A stretch of DNA of 39,274 nt, taken from positions 1 through 39,274 of the forward strand of contig CANQUQ010000021.1 in NCBI GenBank assembly GCA_947627115.1, given 5' to 3'. The stretch's first letter is position 1; every line of letters starts with the position of its first letter. Origin of the DNA: an uncultured Acetatifactor sp. Its GTDB lineage: Bacteria > Bacillota > Clostridia > Lachnospirales > Lachnospiraceae. Shown here one piece after another: positions 8,088-14,969 of the stretch. Both the position numbers and the translations under genes were made by a program. Below the pieces are notes generated by a model. It saw only the letters and a list, made by a program, of their open reading frames with translations. It was not told the origin of the DNA and did not search any database.

Positions 8088-8110
8088 AAAAAGCACCTGG
8101 TTCAGGTGCT
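8088..8110 (-). terminator. Intrinsic terminator or leader attenuator before the YcxB gene
   Basis: On the minus strand AGCACCTG pairs with CAGGTGCT (8 bp, 3-nt loop) and is followed by a T-run. It is well placed to end the MacAB-like operon. However, a good promoter (8162-8134) lies between that operon and the hairpin, so it also falls inside the 5' leader of the YcxB-tsaE-tsaB-rimI transcript. Confidence 0.75.
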
Positions 8111-8133
8111 CTTTCCATTTACATCTGTCTGAA

Positions 8134-8162
8134 ATTTTACTCTAAATACAATCAAATTGCAA
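8134..8162 (-). promoter_or_regulatory. Promoter of the YcxB-tsaE-tsaB-rimI operon
   Basis: The minus strand carries TTGCAA (8162-8157), a 17-nt spacer and TAAAAT (8139-8134). The predicted start is near 8127, about 17 nt before the hairpin with T-run and 75 nt before the chosen ATG. Confidence 0.6.
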
Positions 8163-8213
8163 GCTTTATTTATATATCCCGACACCCGCACACCCGGCGG
8201 GCACAGGCGGATG

Positions 8214-9428
8214 CTACTCGTGGCGCAGCGCATCGATGGGATTTAAGCGCGCCGCCTTTCTGGCGGGATAAATACCGAAAAAGATACCTACCGCCGAGGA
8301 GAACAGACTTGCCCCAAGCACCGTGCCGGCGCTTACCTTCGCCGTGAATCCGATCAGAGCACAGATGCCGTATGCACCGCCAAAGCCGATCAGAATACCT
8401 ATGACACCGCCCAGCAGCGTAATGATAGCCGACTCTGACAGGAACTGAAGCAGTATGGAGCCGGTCCTGGCTCCCAGAGACTTGCGGATACCGATCTCCC
8501 TGGTCCGCTCCGTCACCGATACCAGCATGATGTTCATGACCCCGATGCCGCCCACCAGCAGGGAGATCGCCGCCACGAACACCACGAACACGGTGATATA
8601 GTTCAGGACCTGGTTGATCGCGGTCATATAATCGTTAAAGTTTTCCACCTGAATAAAGTTCTTTCCTCTTAAATCGTGCCTGTTCTCCATGAGGCGGACG
8701 GAGTCCTTTGCCACCTGGGCGGCATATTCCGGTCCCTCGCTGATGATCAGGACATCGTTGTTGGTGACATAAAAACCGTAGGTGGAGGAGACTACCGTAA
8801 GTGGCGCTTCCAGGCTGACCGATTCCGCAATCATCATGCCGGACAGCATGGAGGCATTGTCCTGCCTGATCCCGATGACCGTAAATTCCTGCGTGATCCC
8901 GTACATTGAAAAATCGAACGTCATTCCTATCACGTTGGTGGTGCCGAACAGAAGTCTTGCGCTGCTCTCGGTGAGCACACATACCTTTTTTGCCGAATAA
9001 TAATCGTTGTCGTTAAAATATCTGCCCTTGATGATAGGATCGCTGTTGGCGTACTGCAGCCCCGGCATACCGAAAGAGGCCGACGCGTTAAAGATCCCCT
9101 TTCTGCCGGACGCCGTTCCCTGAAATCCCCAGTTGGGCGTAGCCGCCTTTACATGGGGCACCTTTTCCAGGATGGCCTGAATGTCCTCATCCGTAAATTC
9201 TACGGAGATCCCCTCGTCGTTGTCCCCGTAGGAATAAAGATATATCTGGCCGCCCGCCATAGAGTTCAGCTCATTATTGATCCCGCCCTTCACGCCGTTT
9301 CCGATGGAAATGATCATGATCACGGACGAAATGCCGATGATAATGCCCAGCATCGTCAGAAAGGAGCGGCCCTTATTGCTCTTAATATTCATCAGGGCAA
9401 TCTTTACATATTCCCATATCTGTGCCAT
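8214..9428 (-). CDS. MacB/FtsX-type ABC transporter permease
   Basis: This 404-aa permease has the four-helix MacB layout. There is one N-terminal helix ([20 protein letters not shown], about residues 24-43), a large extracytoplasmic MacB-PCD domain (about 50-280) and three C-terminal helices from [20 protein letters not shown] onward. The conserved motifs [21 protein letters not shown]-like and [16 protein letters not shown] are present. GGGGAG precedes the ATG at 7 nt, and it follows the HlyD-type adaptor gene by 18 nt. Such systems act as mechanotransmission exporters of peptides, antibiotics or lipids. The substrate is unknown. Confidence 0.92.
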   Translation of the reverse strand: [404 protein letters not shown]

Positions 9429-9446
9429 AGTCCATCTCCCCGCCTG

Positions 9447-10997
9447 TTAATCGGCCGTTTCCGACAGGTCGCCCGCGCCCTCGCCTCCGGGCAGGGCATC
9501 TCCCACCGTGTCAGGCATGACCGTAACGGGCATCCCCTCCGACAGCTCGGTAAAGGAGCTGAGTATGATCTGATCATTCTCCGTGATCCCCTCCAGGACC
9601 TCCGTGTACATATCTGTGGAGATTCCGCAGACAATGGGCTTGCGGACCACAGTGCCGTCTTCGACACAGTACAGGAAATCGCCGTCCCGGTCCGCATTGA
9701 TCGCCTCCACCGGAATCAGCAGAGCATTTTCCGCCTTCTGCGTGTAGATGGTCAATCTGGCATCCATGCCCAGGATAATGTCCTCATTTCCGTCCAGCAA
9801 ATGGATCTCCACGCCCACCATAGGAGTATTGGAGCTGTTCCTCTCCGCCATGCGGTTGATCTTGCTGATCTTGCCGTGGTAGGTGCTGCCTGCCACCACT
9901 ACATCCGCCGACTGGCCCAGCCTGATCTTTTCGATGTCGTACTGCGATGCCTCAAAGGATACCTTCAGATTCTCGCTGCTCTGCAGAGTCAGCAGCTGGA
10001 GGCCCTGATTGACTTCCGCGCCCGGCACGGCACTGCACTCGGTAATGATTCCGTCAAATTCCGCCGTGATACCTGCCTTGGCTATGTAGTAATCACGCTC
10101 CGTCTCCTGATAACTGAGGTCGGCCAGTTCTCTGTCCGCATCCAGCTGCTGCCGTTCATAGGTGTCCAGCACGGCGGCCTCGCTGGCGCTCTTCTGGCTT
10201 TCCATTTGAGCCTTGTATTCCTCACATGCGTTGATATGGCCCTGCACATCTTCTATCTCGGCGTTCATCTGCGCCACGTAGTCGGAGGAGCCCGCCATCT
10301 GCTGCAGATACTGATTGCGGGCCAGCTGGCTGCTCAGCTGACTGTACTCCACGGCGTCTTCCGGCACCGTCTCCGGATGCAGCGAATTCATCTGCGCCTG
10401 CAGTTCATAGGCCTCCTCCGCGAGAGCCTTGCCGGTGTCACGCTGATTTTTATTCAGCGAATCCTGCAGATCCTTCAGACAGTTTCTGTAATATGTAAGC
10501 TGCTTCTCCAGCACGGAAAGGTTGTATACCGCCTCGTCGAGCTTTGCCCGGCTCTCGGTGTTATCCGCCAGCGCGCCGCTGTATCCCGCCTTGCTCTTCG
10601 CCAGCTGCAGGGACGCGTTGTGCAGCGTCTGCTCCATCCGGTCCATGTCATAGCTGATCAGCAGATCTCCGGCCTTGACCGTATCCCCGGCCGCGACCTT
10701 CACCTCCGTCAGCCTGCCGCTGACCGGGGCAAATACGACCTTGGTCTCCTCGCTGAGCACGGTGCCGCTGGTGGAGATGCTTTCCTGAAGGTCTCCCCGC
10801 ACTGCCTGAGTGGTCGTGACAAGAGCACCGGATACCGAACTCAGCGCACAGCCTGCAGCGCGTACGATCACGAACAATATAAGAACAGCTGCAGCAATGA
10901 TAATGGGCGCCTTTTTTACCCTGCGCTTTTTCTTTTTCGGCATATTCGGGCTGCCTGTAATCTCTTGATTGCCTGTGACCTCTTTATGCTTCTTCAT
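9447..10997 (-). CDS. HlyD/MacA-type periplasmic adaptor (membrane fusion) protein
   Basis: This 516-aa protein has one N-terminal transmembrane helix (APIIIAAAVLILFVIVRAAG). Next comes a split lipoyl-type barrel (ISTSGTVLSEETKVVFAPVSGRLTEV, then VAAGDTVKAGDLLISYD), a long alpha-helical hairpin (residues about 110-300) and the second lipoyl half (GIITECSAVPGAEVNQGLQL). A beta-barrel and membrane-proximal domain follow. It couples the ATPase/permease to the outside. The ATG at 10997 follows CGGAGGAATGCAGG. An in-frame ATG at 11018 lacks a ribosome site. It overlaps the ATPase gene by 14 nt, so the two are translationally coupled. The long hairpin is unusual for a Gram-positive MacA-like protein but not unique. 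Confidence 0.9.
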   Translation of the reverse strand: MKKHKEVTGNQEITGSPNMPKKKKRRVKKAPIIIAAAVLILFVIVRAAGCALSSVSGALVTTTQAVRGDLQESISTSGTVLSEETKVVFAPVSGRLTEVKVAAGDTVKAGDLLISYDMDRMEQTLHNASLQLAKSKAGYSGALADNTESRAKLDEAVYNLSVLEKQLTYYRNCLKDLQDSLNKNQRDTGKALAEEAYELQAQMNSLHPETVPEDAVEYSQLSSQLARNQYLQQMAGSSDYVAQMNAEIEDVQGHINACEEYKAQMESQKSASEAAVLDTYERQQLDADRELADLSYQETERDYYIAKAGITAEFDGIITECSAVPGAEVNQGLQLLTLQSSENLKVSFEASQYDIEKIRLGQSADVVVAGSTYHGKISKINRMAERNSSNTPMVGVEIHLLDGNEDIILGMDARLTIYTQKAENALLIPVEAINADRDGDFLYCVEDGTVVRKPIVCGISTDMYTEVLEGITENDQIILSSFTELSEGMPVTVMPDTVGDALPGGEGAGDLSETAD

Positions 10998-11709
10998 CCT
11001 GCATTCCTCCGTCTGCATCCGTTTTTTGTTCCGCCGAATCGCTCTCGATACGGCCGTCCCGAATCTTTATGATCCGCTTGGCCTCAGCCGCCACCTCATT
11101 GTCGTGGGTGATCAGTATCACTGTCCGGCCCTCCCTATGCAGATCCTTCAAAATTTCCAAAATTTCCCGCGTAGAGTGGGAATCCAGATTTCCCGTAGGC
11201 TCATCGGCAAGGATCACCGGCGGCGCCTGTGCGATGGCCCTGGCAATAGCCACTCTCTGCTGCTGTCCGCCCGACATTTCTGCGGGCCTGTGCTCCGTAC
11301 GGTTCCCCAGTCCCACCTTCTCCAATGCGGTGCGGGACAGCTCCTTCCGCTTTCCCTTTCCCACTCCCCGGTAGATCAGCGGCAGTTCTACATTCTCCAG
11401 AGCCGTCAGATTGGGGATCAGATTAAATCCCTGAAAGATGAACCCGATCTCCCGGTTGCGGATATCCGACAGCTCGTTGTCGTCCAGCTGTGACACATCC
11501 TGTCCCTGAAGCCGGTATGTGCCGCTGGTCGGCACGTCCAGGCAGCCCAGCATATTCATCAGAGTAGATTTGCCGCTGCCGGACTGTCCGATGATCGCCA
11601 CAAATTCCCCCTCGTCTATACTGACGCTCACATGGTCCAGTGCCCTGACCTCGTTTTCACCGGGATTGTATATCTTGCATACATCCCTGATCTCCACCAA
11701 CGCACCCAT
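10984..11709 (-). CDS. MacB/LolD-type ABC transporter ATP-binding protein
   Basis: This 241-aa nucleotide-binding protein has all ABC motifs: Walker A GQSGSGKST, Q-loop FIFQGFNL, signature MSGGQQQRVAIARA, Walker B VILADEPTGNLD and switch histidine in ILITHD. The GQQQR and ADEPTGNLDS forms place it with LolD/MacB-type ATPases that pair with FtsX-like permeases. The ATG at 11709 follows AAAGGAG at 8 nt. The in-frame ATG at 11739 would lie inside the -10 box of the promoter and is rejected. An extra acidic tail (DSAEQKTDADGGMQDEEA) extends beyond the fold and overlaps the adaptor gene. Confidence 0.95.
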   Translation of the reverse strand: MGALVEIRDVCKIYNPGENEVRALDHVSVSIDEGEFVAIIGQSGSGKSTLMNMLGCLDVPTSGTYRLQGQDVSQLDDNELSDIRNREIGFIFQGFNLIPNLTALENVELPLIYRGVGKGKRKELSRTALEKVGLGNRTEHRPAEMSGGQQQRVAIARAIAQAPPVILADEPTGNLDSHSTREILEILKDLHREGRTVILITHDNEVAAEAKRIIKIRDGRIESDSAEQKTDADGGMQDEEA

Positions 11710-11738
11710 AAAACGATCTCCTTTACTGTATTGCTTCA

Positions 11739-11767
11739 ATAATACAATAAGTCATTCTGTATGTCAA
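11739..11767 (-). promoter_or_regulatory. Promoter of the MacAB-like exporter operon
   Basis: The minus strand carries a perfect TTGACA (11767-11762), a 17-nt spacer and TATTAT (11744-11739). The leader is only about 25 nt long before the ATPase ATG at 11709. No operator-like dyad is obvious. Confidence 0.75.
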
Positions 11768-11863
11768 TAGCACCGCGGACTATTTTTCAAAATTACTTTA
11801 GCAGACCTTACCTTACCAAATCTTGCTTAAGAAAAAGCAGAAGTATTTCTAAAGATTTTCTGT

Positions 11864-11900
11864 AAAAAAGCCCTCGGCAGCTTCGTGCCGGAGGGCTTTT
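11864..11900 (-). terminator. Intrinsic terminator of ribU
   Basis: On the minus strand AAAGCCCTC pairs with GAGGGCTTT around an inner GGCA/TGCC stem, followed by TTTTTT. It begins 9 nt after the ribU stop codon. Confidence 0.9.
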
Positions 11901-11908
11901 CTCTCCAT

Positions 11909-12649
11909 TTACTTTCTTCCCGCCTTCAGAATAGGGCTCAGGGGCTTGTAGATCAACATCGTCACAAGGGATACGCTTGCCCCCTTGAGCAGATTCAGCG
12001 GCGCCACGCACGCTGCCACGAAGCTGACAATGCTGTTGCGGGTCATCAGGGGATTGATCTCCTTTCCCATGGCCAGGATCTCGTTCATCGGCAGATGATA
12101 CATCTTGGAAAATGCCGGAAGCAGATATACGGCATTGAATGCCGTGCCGAACACGGTCATGATCAGGGTCCCCGCGATACAGGATATGACGGCCGTCTTC
12201 TTGTTCTTTCGGAAGGAATAGATCACCGATGCGGGCAGGATCAGACTGCAGCCCACCACAAAATTAGCCAGGTCCCCCACAAAGGCCGTGGAGGTGCTCT
12301 TGATGAACAGCTTCAAAAGGATCTTAATGAATTCCATCATGACTCCCGCCGCCGGTCCGTAGGCAAAGGCGCCGATCAGGATCGGAAGCTCGCTGAAGTC
12401 CAGCTCATAAAAGCTCGGTGCAAAGGGTACCGGGAATTCAAAGAGCATCAGAATCGCGGAAATACCTGAGAACATTCCGATCACCGCCATCTTCCTCGTA
12501 TAAAAGACAGGCTCACTGACGCCCCGCTTTTTCTGGGCCGCCTTCTCCAGCAGCAGGGCGGCCACAAAGACGGCGATGATGATTCCCATAAAGCCTGCTA
12601 CATACAGGGCATTCTCCGCGACCTTAGCAAACAGTTCCGTTGTTTTCAT
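11909..12649 (-). CDS. ribU: ECF transporter S component, riboflavin (RibU)
   Basis: RibU is the substrate-binding membrane subunit of an energy-coupling-factor transporter that imports riboflavin using a shared EcfA-A'-T module. This protein of about 246 aa has six or more hydrophobic segments. It carries the RibU hallmark FEFPVPFAPSFYELDFSELP (residues about 86-105) followed by GAFAYGPAAGVMMEFIKILL. The preceding FMN riboswitch independently supports a flavin substrate. GGAGG precedes the ATG at 12649 by 9 nt. Another ATG at 12655 is closer (3 nt), and the choice between them is open. No EcfA or EcfT genes are in the window. Confidence 0.92.
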   Translation of the reverse strand: MKTTELFAKVAENALYVAGFMGIIIAVFVAALLLEKAAQKKRGVSEPVFYTRKMAVIGMFSGISAILMLFEFPVPFAPSFYELDFSELPILIGAFAYGPAAGVMMEFIKILLKLFIKSTSTAFVGDLANFVVGCSLILPASVIYSFRKNKKTAVISCIAGTLIMTVFGTAFNAVYLLPAFSKMYHLPMNEILAMGKEINPLMTRNSIVSFVAACVAPLNLLKGASVSLVTMLIYKPLSPILKAGRK

Positions 12650-12717
12650 TTTCATTTTCCTCCATTCTGTTGTACGGAAAACTCTCCCGAATGCCGCATG
12701 CATGGCGCCGCAATGTC

Positions 12718-12750
12718 AAAAGCCCCGGAACCTTTCGGTTTCGGGGCTTT
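12718..12750 (-). terminator. Intrinsic terminator in the FMN riboswitch expression platform
   Basis: On the minus strand AAAGCCCCG pairs with CGGGGCTTT around an inner AACC/GGTT stem with a GAAA tetraloop and one internal mismatch, followed by a short T-run. It lies between the FMN aptamer and ribU, so FMN-bound RNA would be expected to terminate here. Confidence 0.85.
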
Positions 12751-12803
12751 GTCCGCGCACACACTGACTGCGCGAAATAAAAGCGCAGCAAGATCACACA
12801 TGT

Positions 12804-12936
12804 CTTCTTCTCTCATCCAGACTTTACTGTTGGTCCCGGAGTTGCACCGGATCAGCCGCAGCCAAGAGTTCTTTGCCCTTGTGCCGCAGGTCGCGGACTA
12901 TACCGCCAGTAGGGAATTTCACCCGACCCCGAAGAA
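12804..12936 (-). promoter_or_regulatory. FMN riboswitch (RFN element)
   Basis: The minus strand shows the conserved RFN blocks in order: TCTTCGGGG, GGGTGAAATTCCCTACTGGC, GGTATAGTCCGCGA, the GCTGATCCGGTGCAACTCCG segment, and ACAGTAAAGTCTGGATGAGA with the closing GAAGA. The P1 helix pairs the ends (TTCTTC with GAAGAA). The aptamer binds flavin mononucleotide, here upstream of a transcription terminator and ribU, which is the classic off-switch layout. Confidence 0.97.
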
Positions 12937-12971
12937 TTTTCTGTTTTCAGCAGCACTGCTGCCACACAGAT

Positions 12972-13000
12972 ATCCTACTACGGCGGGCAGGATCTGTCAA
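12972..13000 (-). promoter_or_regulatory. Promoter of the FMN riboswitch-ribU transcript
   Basis: The minus strand carries TTGACA (13000-12995), a 17-nt spacer and TAGGAT (12977-12972). Transcription would begin near 12965, about 30 nt before the aptamer. The -35 box is 6 nt beyond the stop of the upstream ABC exporter gene. Confidence 0.7.
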
Positions 13001-13006
13001 TAGGTA

Positions 13007-14968
13007 TCAGGATGTCACTGCATTTCCCGTGTACAGCTGATAGTATTTGCCCTTCTGTTCGATCAGCTGGTCATGGGTGCCGCGCTCGATAATGCGGCCC
13101 TGCTCCAGCACCATGATGCAGTCGCTGTTCTTTACGGTAGACAGCCTGTGAGCAATGACAAAGTTGGTGCGCCCCTTCATCAGCGCGTCCATGCCCTTCT
13201 GCACCAGCTTCTCCGTTCTGGTGTCGATAGAGCTGGTCGCCTCGTCCAGAATCAGCACCGGAGGATCGGCGATGGCCGCTCTGGCAATGGCCAGAAGCTG
13301 TCTCTGACCCTGGCTCAGATTGGCCCCGTCTCCCCGGAGCATGGTCTGATAACCCTCCGGAAGACGACGGATAAAACCGTCTGCATTGGCCAGCTTTGCA
13401 GCCCTGACCACCTCCTCGTCCGTGGCGTCCAGCTTTCCGTAGCGGATGTTCTCCATCACCGTCCCCGTGAACAGGTGGGTATCCTGCAGTACGATGCCCA
13501 GGGACCTGCGCAGATCCGCTTTCCTGATCTTATTGACGTTGATGGCATCGTAACGGATCTTGCCGTCCTGAATATCGTAGAACCGGTTGATCAGATTGGT
13601 TATGGTCGTCTTGCCCGCTCCGGTAGCGCCCACGAAGGCGATCTTCTGTCCGGGCTTAGCATACAGCTCAATATCGTGGAGGACCATCTTATCGTCGGTA
13701 TAGCCGAAATCCACATGGTCGAACACCACGTCTCCCTGCAGCTTCGTGTAGGTGGTCGTATCGGTCGCTTTGTGGTAGTGCTTCCAGGCCCAGAGACCTG
13801 TTCTCGTCTCGCTCTCCCCAAGACTGCCGTCCGGCCTCTCCACCGCATGCACCAGCTCCACATAGCCCTCGTCGGTCTCCGGCGTCTCATCCATGAGACG
13901 GAAGATCCGGTCGCCGCCGGCAAGTGCCATGATAATGTTGTTCACCTGCATAGTGATCTGGTTGATCGGCATGCTGAAGGACCTGTTCAGATTCAGAAAG
14001 CTGGCCAGACTCCCCAGCGTCAGTCCCGACACTCCCGTGAGCGCCAGGATGCCTCCGCTGACCGCGCAGATCACATAGTTCAGATTGCCCAGCTGGGCAT
14101 TGACCGGCCCCATGATATTTGCGAACTTGTTTGCCCGAAAGGCGCTGTCGCAGAGCTGATCGTTCAAGGCGTTGAACCGGTCCAGGCTCTCCTGCTCATG
14201 GCAGAAGACCTTTACCACCTTCTGACCGGTCATCATCTCCTCCACACAGCCGTTCACCGCTCCGAGCGCTCTCTGCTGTCCCAGGAAGTAGCTGCTGCTC
14301 ATGCCGCCGATCTTTTTGGCCGCCACCATGATCATGCCCACCATGAACAGAGTGATCAGCGTCAGAGGCACATCCAGCACGAACATGGACACCAGCACGC
14401 TGACCACCGTGACCACGCTGTTGATCAGCTGCGGAATGCTCTGGCTGATCAGCTGCCGCATGGTATCGATGTCGTTGGTATAGAGGGACATGATATCGCC
14501 GTGGGCGTGGGTGTCAAAATATTTGATGGGAAGCTTCTCCATCCTTTCAAACATATCGTTCCTGAGGTTCCGCATGGTCCCCTGGGTCACATAGATCATC
14601 AGCCTGGACTGGACAAAGGAAGCCAGCACGCCGATGGCATAAAAGCCCGCCACCCTGGCAATGGCAGCCGCCAGCGGGGAAAAATCCGGATTCTGATTTC
14701 CCAGCAGGGGCAGGATATAGTTATCGATCAGGGTGCGCATGAACAGCGTTCCCTGCAGATTGGCGAACACGGCCGCAAAGATGCAGATGACCACCAGTAT
14801 CCAATGAAGGGCATAATCCTTCAGTGTGTAGCCCATGATGCGCTTGAGTATCCTGCCGGGATGTTCGAGCTTGGGCCTCGGTCCTCTGACTCTGGCCCCC
14901 GGTCCAAAGCCCTTGTTCACTTTGGGAGGCCGCGCCTGCACGGGTTCCTGCATTCTCTCCTCCGCCAT
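13007..14968 (-). CDS. Heterodimeric ABC exporter subunit with consensus ATPase site
   Basis: This 653-aa half-transporter has a proline- and basic-rich N-terminal leader, six transmembrane segments (about residues 60-350) and a C-terminal ATPase domain. The motifs are Walker A GATGAGKTT, Walker B VLILDEATSSID with catalytic Glu, switch His in FVIAHRLSTV, and signature LSQGQRQ, where the usual second position Gly is Gln. The ATG at 14968 follows AAAGGAGG at 8 nt and starts one base past the partner's stop codon. The longer in-frame reading to 15145 lies inside the partner gene and is rejected. With its neighbour it forms a BmrCD/LmrCD-like multidrug exporter. The substrate is unknown. Confidence 0.93.
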   Translation of the reverse strand: MAEERMQEPVQARPPKVNKGFGPGARVRGPRPKLEHPGRILKRIMGYTLKDYALHWILVVICIFAAVFANLQGTLFMRTLIDNYILPLLGNQNPDFSPLAAAIARVAGFYAIGVLASFVQSRLMIYVTQGTMRNLRNDMFERMEKLPIKYFDTHAHGDIMSLYTNDIDTMRQLISQSIPQLINSVVTVVSVLVSMFVLDVPLTLITLFMVGMIMVAAKKIGGMSSSYFLGQQRALGAVNGCVEEMMTGQKVVKVFCHEQESLDRFNALNDQLCDSAFRANKFANIMGPVNAQLGNLNYVICAVSGGILALTGVSGLTLGSLASFLNLNRSFSMPINQITMQVNNIIMALAGGDRIFRLMDETPETDEGYVELVHAVERPDGSLGESETRTGLWAWKHYHKATDTTTYTKLQGDVVFDHVDFGYTDDKMVLHDIELYAKPGQKIAFVGATGAGKTTITNLINRFYDIQDGKIRYDAINVNKIRKADLRRSLGIVLQDTHLFTGTVMENIRYGKLDATDEEVVRAAKLANADGFIRRLPEGYQTMLRGDGANLSQGQRQLLAIARAAIADPPVLILDEATSSIDTRTEKLVQKGMDALMKGRTNFVIAHRLSTVKNSDCIMVLEQGRIIERGTHDQLIEQKGKYYQLYTGNAVTS

Positions 14969-14969
14969 G

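Noticed and set aside
9153..11072. 639-codon plus-strand open frame
   Set aside because: It lies antisense to the HlyD adaptor and parts of the permease and ATPase genes, whose protein families are clear. The translation is His/Leu/Arg-rich without recognisable domains, a usual shadow in GC-rich codon usage.
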